The notes under the pieces are model-generated. The model worked only from the letters and a program-made list of their open reading frames with translations, had not been told where the DNA came from and did not search any database. From Gammaproteobacteria bacterium (GTDB lineage: Bacteria; Pseudomonadota; Gammaproteobacteria; Pseudomonadales; UBA5518): a stretch of 64,000 bases of DNA. Made by a program: the position numbers and the translations under genes. Below, in pieces: positions 32,726-40,571 of this stretch. Positions within the stretch are counted from its first letter, which is position 1. Every line of letters begins with the position of its first letter. The stretch spans positions 434,001 to 498,000 of the forward strand of contig JADKDK010000008.1 of NCBI GenBank assembly GCA_016718385.1, given 5' to 3'.

Positions 32726-35152
32726 CTAAAAACTCACATTCGTTCCGGGCAAAAGACGCCGGATCTCCGCGAGAAAGGCGGCCTGGATGCGCGCCAGCGT
32801 GGCCTCGTCGCGGCCCTCGAAGCGGCAGATCAGCGCCGCCGAGGTGTTCGAGGCGCGCACCAGCCCCCAGCCGTCGGCGAATTCGGCGCGCACGCCGTCG
32901 ATGCGGCTGAGGCGGGCATTTTCGAGCTCGAGCGAGAAGCCGCGGGAGATCGTCTCCATGGCCGCGAACTTCTGCTCCTCGGGCATCTCGATGCGGATCT
33001 CGGGTGTCGCCACGCTGTGCGGCAGTTGCGCCAGCAACTCGTCGAGCGTGCTGCTCCCGGCGCCGAGCAGTTCGAGCAGGCGCGCCGCGCAGTAAAGGGC
33101 GTCGTCGAAACCGAACCAGCGGTCGCGAAAGCAGATGTGGCCGGTGAACTCGCCGCCGAGCAGCGCTCCGCTCTCCTTCATCTTTTCCTTGATCCAGGAG
33201 TGGCCGCTGCGGCACATGATCGGCCTGCCGCCGTTCTCGCGCACCACCGCCGCGAGGTCACGGCTGCACTTGACATCGAACACCACGTCCGCGCCCGGAT
33301 GGCTCGCGAGCACGTCGCGCACGAGCAGCATCATGAGGCGGTCGGCGGTGACGATGGTGCCGCTCGCACTGACCACGCCGATGCGGTCCGCATCGCCGTC
33401 GAAGGCGATACCCAGCGCCGCACCGGTTTCGGCCACCTTCGCGATCAGGGCCTGCAGGTTTTCCGGCACCGCGGGATCCGGATGGTGGTTGGGGAACCGG
33501 CTGTCGAGTTCGCAGAACAGCGGCACGACATCGCAGCCGAGCTCGCGGAACAGGTCCTCGGCAATCACCGCGGCAGCACCGTTGCCGCAGTCGATCACCA
33601 CCTTGTGCCTGCCATCGACGAGCACGTCGTCGGCGACCGCCTTGATGTAGTCGGCGTCGATCTCGGTGACGCGGTAGCTGCCCTGCCCCTCGTGGAACAA
33701 GGCGTGCTCGATTCGTTCGCGCAGGCGCAGGATGCCCGCCCCGCGCTGGGTTTCGCCGCCGATCATGATCTTGAAGCCGTTGTGCTCGGCCGGATTGTGG
33801 CTGCCGGTGATCATCACGCCGCTCATCGTGCGCAGATGATGGCAGGCAAAATAGAGCATCGGCGTGGCGACCGTGCCGGTGTCGATCACATCGATGCCGG
33901 TGGACAGCAGGCCGTTGACGAGATGTTCGCGCAGCCGCGGGCTGCTGTCGCGCCCGTCGGCACCGACCATGATCGACGTGCATTGCCGGTCCAGCGCTTC
34001 CGAGCCGATGGCCTGGCCGATCGCATGCGCCAGTTGCGACGTGATCTGCGCTGAGTGCCCGCGGATGTCGTAGTCGCGGAATATCTCCGCGGGAATGTCC
34101 GGCGGCGCCTCCTCCTCCCCGGTCTCGGCCAGCTGCTCGACGATCTCCAGCGGATCCGGCGCCGGGTGCGCGGGGCGTGCAGCGAGGGGGGCGGGTTCCG
34201 CGGTGCCGGGCTGCTGGTCGCGGCGCAACTGCACCAGCGCTTCGCCGAGTCCCGCGAGTTCGTGCCAGGACAGTGCCGGCAGCGTCGCGGTGGTATTGCG
34301 CTGGCGCAGGGCGAGATCCGTCAGTTTCGCCGCGTCATCGTGCAGTCCGGCCGCGAGGGCGCGGAAGGTCCTGCGTACCAGCGCGATCAGCAGCAAGGCC
34401 GCGGCGCCGGCGCCCAGGGCCAGCGCCGTGATGCCGAGCGACAGTCGCAGCGGCACCCGCGACGCCGGTTCGAAGGCCGCGTACAGCGGGCGAATGCCGG
34501 TTGCCGCGCGGTAGGACGGCTCGGTGTAGCCGTCTGCCCTGCCCGTTCGCACCATGGGCAGGTAGTTCCCGTCCGTGCCCTGCGACCACACCGAGAACTC
34601 GCCCGATTCGTGCGCCAGCGGCAGGTGATCGCGTACCACCGTGGCGAGGTCAGCGCGCGCCAGCACCACGCCGCCGGCGTGGTCTGCGGGTCCCGGGACA
34701 GCGGCCGCCGCGATCAGGATCCAGCCGCCATTGTCGCGATAGGCTTCCGTGGCCGGCTTCTCGCCATTGAAGGCGCGACCGGCGAGGCGGATCTCGATGT
34801 TGTTGCGCAAGACTTCCTTGCGAAAGGCGGGGTCGGCGATCCCCAGCGGGCCGAGCGGGATGAGCTGCACGGATTGCACGCCCGGGAATGCGCTTCGCGG
34901 CGCGCGGTCCGGTGCGCCGGCGGCGTCGTGCGCGAGTGCCTGCGCGTGCGCCGTCAGCAGGTGTCCGTATGTCGAGATCGACAGCGCCGCCTGGCGTGCC
35001 GTGGCCTGAGCCCGTTCGCGGTGGGCGAGCAGTTCCGTGGTCCAGCTGTAGGCAACGGCAGCCGCCAGCAGCAGTACCGAGACGATCCCGATTGCCCGTA
35101 CGACAAGCCGCCGGGCGGGCGCGAGTCCGGTGCTCGGGACGGCGGAAGTCAC
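32726..35152 (-). CDS. algC: Phosphomannomutase/phosphoglucomutase AlgC with N-terminal membrane domain
   Basis: An 808-residue protein in two parts. Residues 1 to about 290 are a membrane-anchored domain: one helix (about 14-36, GIVSVLLLAAAVAYSW), a periplasmic stretch, and a second helix (SLGITALALGAGAAALLLIAL). The rest is the alpha-D-phosphohexomutase: phosphoserine motif TGSHNPAEHNGFK, metal-binding DGDADR, sugar-binding GEFTGHICFRDRWFGFDD and a C-terminal phosphate-binding RASNTSAALICRFEG. It supplies mannose- and glucose-1-phosphate for exopolysaccharide and LPS. The GTG start (35150-35152) overlaps the coaBC stop as GTGA, implying coupled translation. Confidence 0.92.
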   Translation of the reverse strand: MTSAVPSTGLAPARRLVVRAIGIVSVLLLAAAVAYSWTTELLAHRERAQATARQAALSISTYGHLLTAHAQALAHDAAGAPDRAPRSAFPGVQSVQLIPLGPLGIADPAFRKEVLRNNIEIRLAGRAFNGEKPATEAYRDNGGWILIAAAAVPGPADHAGGVVLARADLATVVRDHLPLAHESGEFSVWSQGTDGNYLPMVRTGRADGYTEPSYRAATGIRPLYAAFEPASRVPLRLSLGITALALGAGAAALLLIALVRRTFRALAAGLHDDAAKLTDLALRQRNTTATLPALSWHELAGLGEALVQLRRDQQPGTAEPAPLAARPAHPAPDPLEIVEQLAETGEEEAPPDIPAEIFRDYDIRGHSAQITSQLAHAIGQAIGSEALDRQCTSIMVGADGRDSSPRLREHLVNGLLSTGIDVIDTGTVATPMLYFACHHLRTMSGVMITGSHNPAEHNGFKIMIGGETQRGAGILRLRERIEHALFHEGQGSYRVTEIDADYIKAVADDVLVDGRHKVVIDCGNGAAAVIAEDLFRELGCDVVPLFCELDSRFPNHHPDPAVPENLQALIAKVAETGAALGIAFDGDADRIGVVSASGTIVTADRLMMLLVRDVLASHPGADVVFDVKCSRDLAAVVRENGGRPIMCRSGHSWIKEKMKESGALLGGEFTGHICFRDRWFGFDDALYCAARLLELLGAGSSTLDELLAQLPHSVATPEIRIEMPEEQKFAAMETISRGFSLELENARLSRIDGVRAEFADGWGLVRASNTSAALICRFEGRDEATLARIQAAFLAEIRRLLPGTNVSF

Positions 35153-36372
35153 GAAGCCTCGCCCGCGGCCGGATTGCCTTCGCGGAAGCGGGCGCCGATC
35201 GCGGCGACCAGCGCGCGCGCGATCTGGGCCTTGGTTCCACGCGCCAGCTCGGTGGTATCGGTGGCCGAGATCAGGCAGACCTCGTTGAACTCGCTGTTGA
35301 AACCGATGTCGCCGCGGGCGACGTCGTTGGCGACGATCAGGTCCAGGCGCTTCGCGGCGAGCTTGCCGCGCGCGTAGGCGACTACATCGGTGGTCTCGGC
35401 GGCGAATCCGACGGTGAACGGGCGTGACTCCAGCGCCGCGACATCGGCGACGATGTCCGGGTTGCGCACCAGCCGCACCTCCATGCGCTCGGTGGACTTC
35501 TTGATCTTCTGCCCGGCGCAGTGCTCGGGGCGGTAGTCGGCGACGGCCGCGCAGGCGATGAAGATATCGCATTGCGCCGCGCGGCTCATCACGGCCTCAT
35601 GCATCTCCATGGCGCTGGAAACGTCGATGCGGGCCACGCGCGCAGGGGTGTCGAGGTGCACGGGACCGCTGACCAGCGTCACGGCGGCGCCGGCCTCGGC
35701 GGCGGCCGCGGCGATCGCGAAACCCATCTTGCCGGAACTGTGGTTGCTGATGTATCGCACCGGATCGAGGGCCTCACGCGTGGGGCCCGCCGTGATCATC
35801 ACGCGGATGCCGTCGAGATTGCGTGGCGCGAAGCGGCTTGCCACCGCGGCGAGCAGTTCAGCGGGTTCGAGCATGCGCCCCGGGCCGGTGTCGCCGCAGG
35901 CCTGCGAGCCGCTGCCCGGACCGAGCAGGTCCACGCCGCGTTGCGCGAGCACGCCGCAGTTGTGCCGGGTGGCCGGGTTGCGCCACATGGCCTGGTTCAT
36001 GGCCGGCGCCACCAGGACCGGGGCATCGGTCGCCAGGCACAGCGTGGCGAGCAGGTCGTCGGCCAGGCCGTGCGCGAGGCGTGCGATGAAGTCCGCGCTG
36101 GCCGGGGCCACGAGCACCAGGTCGGCCCAGCGCGCCAGCTCTATATGCCCCATCGCGGCCTCGGCTGTCTCGTCGAGCAGTTCGCGATGCACCGGGTTGC
36201 CCGACAGGGCCTGCATCGTCAGCGGGGTGATGAATTCGCAGGCGGCGCGCGTCATCACCACGCGCACCACGGCGCCGGCGTCGCGCAGGCGCCGGACCAG
36301 CTCCGCGGACTTGTAGGCGGCTATGCCGCCGGTCACGCCGAGGAGTATCTGCCTGTTGTTCAGTGTCGCCAT
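35149..36372 (-). CDS. coaBC: Bifunctional phosphopantothenoylcysteine decarboxylase/synthetase
   Basis: A 407-residue two-domain enzyme of coenzyme A synthesis. The N-terminal CoaC flavoprotein shows GVTGGIAAYKSAELVRRL, VAPAMNQAMW and the active-site Cys in SQACGDTGPGRM; the C-terminal CoaB shows ITAGPTREALDPVRYISNHSSGKMGFAIA and KIKK with CTP-binding residues nearby. Dut, usually just after coaBC in gammaproteobacteria, is absent; algC follows directly. It is divergent from radC over 115 bp. Confidence 0.95.
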   Translation of the reverse strand: MATLNNRQILLGVTGGIAAYKSAELVRRLRDAGAVVRVVMTRAACEFITPLTMQALSGNPVHRELLDETAEAAMGHIELARWADLVLVAPASADFIARLAHGLADDLLATLCLATDAPVLVAPAMNQAMWRNPATRHNCGVLAQRGVDLLGPGSGSQACGDTGPGRMLEPAELLAAVASRFAPRNLDGIRVMITAGPTREALDPVRYISNHSSGKMGFAIAAAAAEAGAAVTLVSGPVHLDTPARVARIDVSSAMEMHEAVMSRAAQCDIFIACAAVADYRPEHCAGQKIKKSTERMEVRLVRNPDIVADVAALESRPFTVGFAAETTDVVAYARGKLAAKRLDLIVANDVARGDIGFNSEFNEVCLISATDTTELARGTKAQIARALVAAIGARFREGNPAAGEAS

Positions 36373-36487
36373 GGGCCGGATTTATCAGGGTGAGGGCATG
36401 CCGCTTTGCCGCGGGCGGTTCAGCTTTCCGCGGCATTCTATTATAGTCAGAGCAGACTCATGCGACGCGTGGACAGGGAGGTTCGCG

Positions 36488-37162
36488 ATGACCATCAAGA
36501 GTTGGCCCGCCGCCGAGCGGCCGCGCGAGCGTCTGCTCGGGCGCGGAGCAAGCACCCTCAGCGATGCCGAACTGCTCGCGATACTGCTGCGCACCGGGCT
36601 GCCGGGCGGCACCGCTGTCGATCGGGCGCGCGAGTTGCTGGGCGCCTTCGGCGATCTGCGGCAGCTGCTCGACGCCGAGCCTGCCGCGTTCTGCGCCACG
36701 CATGGGCTCGGGGAGGCGACTTACGTCCACCTGCAGGCGGCGCTGGAGCTCTCCCGGCGTTATCTGCTGAGCCGGATCAGTCGCGGCCGGGCATTGGGTT
36801 CGCCGCAGGAGGTGAGGCAGTTCCTGCAGCTGAAAATGCGCTGCCTGCCGCACGAGGTGTTCGCCTGCCTGTTTCTCGACAACCAGCACACCGTCATCAG
36901 CTACGAGGAACTCTTTCGCGGCACCATCGACGGCGCCAGCGTGTATCCGCGCGAGATCGTGAAGCGCTCGCTGGCGCTGAATGCGGCCGCGGTGATCTTC
37001 GCGCACAATCACCCTTCCGGCGTCGCGGAGCCCTCGCAGGCCGACCAGCGGCTCACCCAGCGCCTGAAGAGCGCGCTCGGCACCGTCGACATCCGGGTGC
37101 TGGACCACTTCGTGGTGGGCGAGTCCGAGGCGCTGTCCTTCGCCGAGCGCGGCCTGTTGTGA
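36488..37162 (+). CDS. radC: RadC family protein (JAMM/MPN+ domain)
   Basis: A 224-residue RadC with an N-terminal helix-hairpin-helix region (GASTLSDAELLAILLRTGLPG) and a C-terminal JAMM metalloprotease-like domain: FLDNQHTVISYEELFRGTIDG, YPREIVKRSLALNAAAVIFAHNHPSG and EPSQAD. Despite its name the family's role in DNA repair is unproven. ATG 36488 with GGGAGG 8-13 bases upstream was selected. A TATTAT hexamer at 36439-36444 could be the -10 box. The rpmBG promoter follows downstream. Confidence 0.92.
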   Translation: MTIKSWPAAERPRERLLGRGASTLSDAELLAILLRTGLPGGTAVDRARELLGAFGDLRQLLDAEPAAFCATHGLGEATYVHLQAALELSRRYLLSRISRGRALGSPQEVRQFLQLKMRCLPHEVFACLFLDNQHTVISYEELFRGTIDGASVYPREIVKRSLALNAAAVIFAHNHPSGVAEPSQADQRLTQRLKSALGTVDIRVLDHFVVGESEALSFAERGLL

Positions 37163-37193
37163 GCACAAAAAATACCCGATCGCGGCTGTCGCC

Positions 37194-37222
37194 TTGTACG
37201 CCCCGGGACCTTCTGATATAAA
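37194..37222 (+). promoter_or_regulatory. Predicted sigma70 promoter of rpmB-rpmG
   Basis: TTGTAC (37194-37199) and TATAAA (37217-37222) are separated by the ideal 17 bases. Transcription would begin near 37229, leaving a leader of about 65 bases before rpmB, which could hold ribosomal-protein control elements. Confidence 0.7.
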
Positions 37223-37293
37223 GGCGCGCTCTTTTCGGCAGGCGTCCGTCGCGGGCGCGTGCATCGAGCCATAGTTTTCGAGAGGCCCATTCC

Positions 37294-37530
37294 ATGTCCA
37301 AGGTGTGTCAGGTAACCGGCAAGCGTCCGGTAGTAGGGAACAACGTATCCCATGCCAACAACAAGACGAAGCGCCGCTTCGAGCCCAACCTGCACAAGCA
37401 CCGGTTCTGGGTCGAGGCCGAGAAGCGCTTCGTGACCCTGCGCGTATCCGCCAAGGCCATGCGCATCATCGACAAGCTGGGCATCGACAGCGTGATCGCG
37501 GACATGCGCGCTCGCGGCGAGCGGGTCTGA
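37294..37530 (+). CDS. rpmB: 50S ribosomal protein L28
   Basis: The 78-residue protein is a full-length L28: MSKVCQVTGKRPVVGNNVSHANNKTKRRFEPNL at the start, HRFWVEAEKRFVTLRVSAKAMR and a basic tail ending in GERV. It is part of the large ribosomal subunit. It is followed after 23 bp by rpmG, the usual two-gene operon, with a good promoter upstream and a terminator after rpmG. Confidence 0.97.
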   Translation: MSKVCQVTGKRPVVGNNVSHANNKTKRRFEPNLHKHRFWVEAEKRFVTLRVSAKAMRIIDKLGIDSVIADMRARGERV

Positions 37531-37553
37531 AGGAAACCAAGGAGTAAGCAGCC

Positions 37554-37709
37554 ATGCGTGACAAGATCAAACTGGTTTCGAGCGCCGGTACCGGTCATTT
37601 CTACACGACCGACAAGAACAAGCGCACGACCCCCGACAAGCTCGAGTTCAAGAAGTACGATCCGGTCGTGCGCAAGCATGTGGCGTACAAGGAAGCCAAG
37701 ATCAAGTGA
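37554..37709 (+). CDS. rpmG: 50S ribosomal protein L33
   Basis: A 51-residue protein beginning MRDKIKLVSSAGTGHFYTTD and ending KHVAYKEAKIK, the standard bacterial L33. The zinc-ribbon cysteines are absent (C-minus form), as in Pseudomonas and E. coli. GGAG at 37540-37543 serves as ribosome binding site. A strong intrinsic terminator follows 21 bp after the stop, closing the rpmBG operon. Confidence 0.96.
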   Translation: MRDKIKLVSSAGTGHFYTTDKNKRTTPDKLEFKKYDPVVRKHVAYKEAKIK

Positions 37710-37730
37710 GTGCCTCCCGGCACTGACGCA

Positions 37731-37756
37731 AACCCGGCTACGGCCGGGTTTTTTGT
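37731..37756 (+). terminator. Rho-independent terminator after rpmG
   Basis: AACCCGGC (37731-37738) pairs with GCCGGGTT (37743-37750) over a TACG loop, followed by TTTTGTTT. An 8-bp GC-rich stem with a T run is a canonical terminator. Confidence 0.9.
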
Positions 37757-37804
37757 TTGGGTCCGGCCGTCCGCCGCACCCCGCCCGCGAGGCTGCGTGC
37801 ATCC

Positions 37805-38623
37805 ATGCCCGAACTGCCCGAAGTCGAAACCACCCGGCGCGGCATCCTGCCGTACCTTCGCGGACGGCGTATCCGCGCGGTCGAGATCCGCGAGCCGCGA
37901 CTGCGCTGGCCGGTGTCCCCCGATCTCGATGCGATCCTGCGCGGTGAGCAAGTCGACACGGTCGAGCGCCGCGGCAAATACCTGCTGGTCCGGCTCGGCA
38001 AGGGGACCCTGCTCATCCATCTCGGCATGTCGGGTAGTTTGCGAGTCCTCGCTGCGCCGGTAGCCCTTCCACGCAAGCATGATCATATCGACCTCCTGCT
38101 GGAGGGCGAGCAGGTGCTGCGCTATCACGACCCGCGCCGTTTCGGTGCCTTCCTGTGGCTGGAGGGCGACCCGGCCGAGCACCCGCTGCTGGCAGAACTG
38201 GGGCCCGAGCCGCTCGGCGCCGGGTTCGACGGCGACTACCTGTTCCGCCTGTCGCGCGGACGCCGCGTCAGCGTGAAGCAGTTCCTGATGGATGGCCACG
38301 TGGTGGTGGGGGTCGGCAACATCTACGCCAACGAAGCCCTGTACCTGGCCGGCATCCATCCGCGGCGACAGGCGGGCCGCATCGCGGCCACGCGCTACGC
38401 GCGGCTGGCCGATGCGGTGCGCCGGGTGCTCGAGGGTGCGATTGCGCAGGGGGGCACGACGCTGCGCGACTACGTCAACGGCAATGGCGCGCCCGGCTAT
38501 TTCGCGCTCAGCCTGAGCGTGTACGGACGTACGGGCCAGCCCTGCCCCGGCTGTGGCGAGGCGATACGCCAGGTGCGCAATGCGCAGCGCAGCACATTCT
38601 ATTGCCCCCGCTGCCAGCGCTGA
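37805..38623 (+). CDS. mutM: Formamidopyrimidine-DNA glycosylase
   Basis: A 272-residue base-excision repair enzyme removing 8-oxoguanine. The catalytic N-terminal proline is in MPELPEVETTRRG; other marks are KYLLVRLGKGTLLIHLGMSGSLR (split blocks), the helix-two-turn-helix GVGNIYANEALYLAGIHP, and the C-terminal zinc finger CPGCGEAIRQVRNAQRSTFYCPRCQ with all four cysteines. ATG 37805 is fixed because residue 2 must be proline. Confidence 0.96.
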   Translation: MPELPEVETTRRGILPYLRGRRIRAVEIREPRLRWPVSPDLDAILRGEQVDTVERRGKYLLVRLGKGTLLIHLGMSGSLRVLAAPVALPRKHDHIDLLLEGEQVLRYHDPRRFGAFLWLEGDPAEHPLLAELGPEPLGAGFDGDYLFRLSRGRRVSVKQFLMDGHVVVGVGNIYANEALYLAGIHPRRQAGRIAATRYARLADAVRRVLEGAIAQGGTTLRDYVNGNGAPGYFALSLSVYGRTGQPCPGCGEAIRQVRNAQRSTFYCPRCQR

Positions 38624-38713
38624 GCACGGCGTATGCAAAAACGTCTATTCTTAGCGGCACCGCGCGCGATGGTGCGCGTCCATGTGGCACAAGTTCCTGC
38701 AACGGAGACGGAG

Positions 38714-39034
38714 ATGAAACATTCCAAGGCTTCCCGGCTGGCGGTCGCAACACTGGGGCTGGTGTTGATGGCGCCGTGGTTCGCCAATGCGCAGCCCGTC
38801 GACGAGAATCCGAGCGCGCTCGCGATGATCGGTGACCTGGTCATTGCCCGCCCGCTGCTCGTCGTTGCCACGGCGGCCGGCGCGGCGGCATTCCTCGTGT
38901 CGCTGCCGTTCACCGCGACCGGCGGCAACATGGACCAGGCGGCCGACACGCTGATGGCCGGTCCCGCGCAAGCAGCCTTTGTGCGCTGCCTGGGTTGCAG
39001 GAGCAGCGGCCGGCGACAGGCGGTCTCCGACTGA
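38714..39034 (+). CDS. Conserved small exported/membrane protein, unknown function
   Basis: A 106-residue protein with a signal peptide (LAVATLGLVLMAPWFANA, cleavage before QPVDE) and a second hydrophobic helix (ARPLLVVATAAGAAAFLVSLPF, about 45-66). The tail TLMAGPAQAAFVRCLGC is reminiscent of a small conserved protein in the same mutM-coaD neighbourhood of Pseudomonas. A function cannot be assigned. GGAGACGGAG precedes ATG 38714. It is convergent with the ferredoxin gene. Confidence 0.7.
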   Translation: MKHSKASRLAVATLGLVLMAPWFANAQPVDENPSALAMIGDLVIARPLLVVATAAGAAAFLVSLPFTATGGNMDQAADTLMAGPAQAAFVRCLGCRSSGRRQAVSD

Positions 39035-39041
39035 AACCGGG

Positions 39042-39293
39042 TCAGTCCGGGCGGCACAGGCGCTCGAACTTCAGCAGCAACTCCTCGCGGCTCTCCGGAC
39101 GGGCCGGGTCGAGCGGGATGCAGTCCACGGGACACACCTTGCGACACTGCGGCTCCTCGAAATGCCCCACGCACTCGGTGCAACGCGCGGGGTCGATTTC
39201 GTAGATATCCTCGCCCGGGTAGATCGCCTCGTTGGGGCAAGCAGGTTCGCACACATCGCAGTTGATGCACTGCGTCGTGATCAACAGGGCCAT
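39042..39293 (-). CDS. YfhL-type 2[4Fe-4S] ferredoxin
   Basis: An 83-residue ferredoxin with two clusters: CINCDVCEPACPNEAI and CTECVGHFEEPQCRKVCPVDC. The eight-residue loop between the second and third cysteines of the second set, plus a C-terminal helix, is typical of the Alvin/YfhL ferredoxins, which have low, split potentials. It lies 12 bp downstream of coaD on the same strand, the same pair as in Pseudomonas. The redox partner is unknown. Confidence 0.93.
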   Translation of the reverse strand: MALLITTQCINCDVCEPACPNEAIYPGEDIYEIDPARCTECVGHFEEPQCRKVCPVDCIPLDPARPESREELLLKFERLCRPD

Positions 39294-39305
39294 GGCGCCC
39301 GCCCT

Positions 39306-39791
39306 TCAGGCCGGATCGGCAAATTTCTCGAGCAGGGCGGCGCGCACGCGCGGATGCACGAACTTCGAGACGTCGCCCTGTAGTGAGGCGATCTCGCGAA
39401 CCAGCGTCGACGAGATAAAGGAAAGATGGTCTGCCGGCGTGAGGAACACGGTCTCGAAGTCCGGGTCCATCGCGCGGTTCATGTTGGCCAGCTGGAACTC
39501 GTATTCGAAGTCCGACACCGCGCGCAATCCGCGCAGCACCGCGCAACCCTTGCGCTCGCGCAGGAATTTCACCACCAGGATGTCGAAGCCGACGATCTCG
39601 ACATTCTGCAGGTGTCCGAGCGCCGCTTCGCACAGGCCGATCCTTTCGTCGAGCGAGAACAGCGGCCGCTTGCGCTCGCTGCTCGCGATCGCCACCACCA
39701 CGCGGTCGAACAGGCGGCAGGCCCGCTCCACCAGGTCGACATGGCCGATGGTTATGGGGTCGAAGGTGCCGGGATAGACGATCGTTCGCAT
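39306..39791 (-). CDS. coaD: Phosphopantetheine adenylyltransferase
   Basis: A 161-residue nucleotidyltransferase for the penultimate step of coenzyme A synthesis. YPGTFDPITIGHVDLVERA contains the T/HxGH ATP-binding motif, and FISSTLVREIASLQGDVSKFVHP is the second conserved block; GLRAVSDFEYEFQLANMNR lies between. ATG 39791 fits exactly. With coaBC 3.5 kb away, the window carries two CoA steps. The 103 bases before rsmD contain nothing recognisable. Confidence 0.96.
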   Translation of the reverse strand: MRTIVYPGTFDPITIGHVDLVERACRLFDRVVVAIASSERKRPLFSLDERIGLCEAALGHLQNVEIVGFDILVVKFLRERKGCAVLRGLRAVSDFEYEFQLANMNRAMDPDFETVFLTPADHLSFISSTLVREIASLQGDVSKFVHPRVRAALLEKFADPA

Positions 39792-39894
39792 TGGCAGACC
39801 GTGCGCAATCAGGGGCGGGGGCCGCATGGTAGCCAAATACCCGCGGCTGGACAAATGCTGGCCGGAAAAGTTCCCTCTGCTGGCGACCGGCGGC

Positions 39895-40491
39895 TCAGCC
39901 CGGGGACTGGTACAGGCGGTATGCGACCTGCCCGGCAAATTTTTCGCGGTGCAACAGCCAGCCGGGGGGCAGCTCGGGCGCGGCTTCGGCGACGCCGCAT
40001 TCGAGGTAGACCCTCGCGCCTGGCGCCAGCAGGGCAGAGTCCGCCAGCAGCCGCAGGCAGCGCTGCGCCGTGCCGCCGCCGAACGGCGGATCGATGAAGA
40101 CGATGTCGTAGCGGCGATCGCGCACCGTTGCGATCCACGCCTCGGCATCGGCCGCCACCAGCTCGGCGGCGCTCGTGCCCAGCCGTTCCAGGTTGTGGCG
40201 GACTTCGCGCAGTACCGTCGGCGACAGATCCACCAGCGTCGCGCTCGCGGCGCCGCGCGACAGCGCCTCGATCGCCAGCGCCCCGCTGCCGCAGAAGAGG
40301 TCGAGGCAGAGGCTGCCCGGCAGTCGCGGCTGCAGCCAGTTGAACAGGGTTTCGCGCACCCGGTCCGGGGTCGGTCGCAGTCCCGGCTCGGCCTGGAACT
40401 CGATGCGCCGCCCGCGCCAACTGCCGCCGATGATGCGCAACTGGCTGCGCGAGGCGCGGCCAGCGGAGGGAGCCGGTTTGCGTGCTGCCAT
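39895..40491 (-). CDS. rsmD: 16S rRNA (guanine(966)-N(2))-methyltransferase
   Basis: A 198-residue methyltransferase that modifies G966 of 16S rRNA. SAM motif LDLFCGSGALAIEALSRGA and catalytic motif FIDPPFGGG are clear; QLRIIGGSWRGRRIEF and LRPTPDRVRETLFNWL are RsmD-specific. It is divergent from ftsY over about 80 bp, the usual arrangement. Confidence 0.94.
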   Translation of the reverse strand: MAARKPAPSAGRASRSQLRIIGGSWRGRRIEFQAEPGLRPTPDRVRETLFNWLQPRLPGSLCLDLFCGSGALAIEALSRGAASATLVDLSPTVLREVRHNLERLGTSAAELVAADAEAWIATVRDRRYDIVFIDPPFGGGTAQRCLRLLADSALLAPGARVYLECGVAEAAPELPPGWLLHREKFAGQVAYRLYQSPG

Positions 40492-40534
40492 GCGATGGGC
40501 GGGGGGAAGTGAAAAGACGGACCCAAGGATACCG

Positions 40535-40540
40535 TATAAT
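40535..40540 (+). promoter_or_regulatory. Candidate -10 box for ftsY
   Basis: A perfect TATAAT lies 32 bases before the ftsY start in the rsmD/ftsY gap. No clear -35 hexamer is found 16-18 bases upstream. Confidence 0.4.
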
Positions 40541-40571
40541 CGCGCCCCTTTCCGGATGGTGGCCCCGAACC

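Noticed and set aside
32726..35572. AlgC beginning further upstream, at up to 35572
   Set aside because: That region is the coaBC coding sequence; the GTG at 35152 overlapping the coaBC stop precedes the signal-anchor helix.
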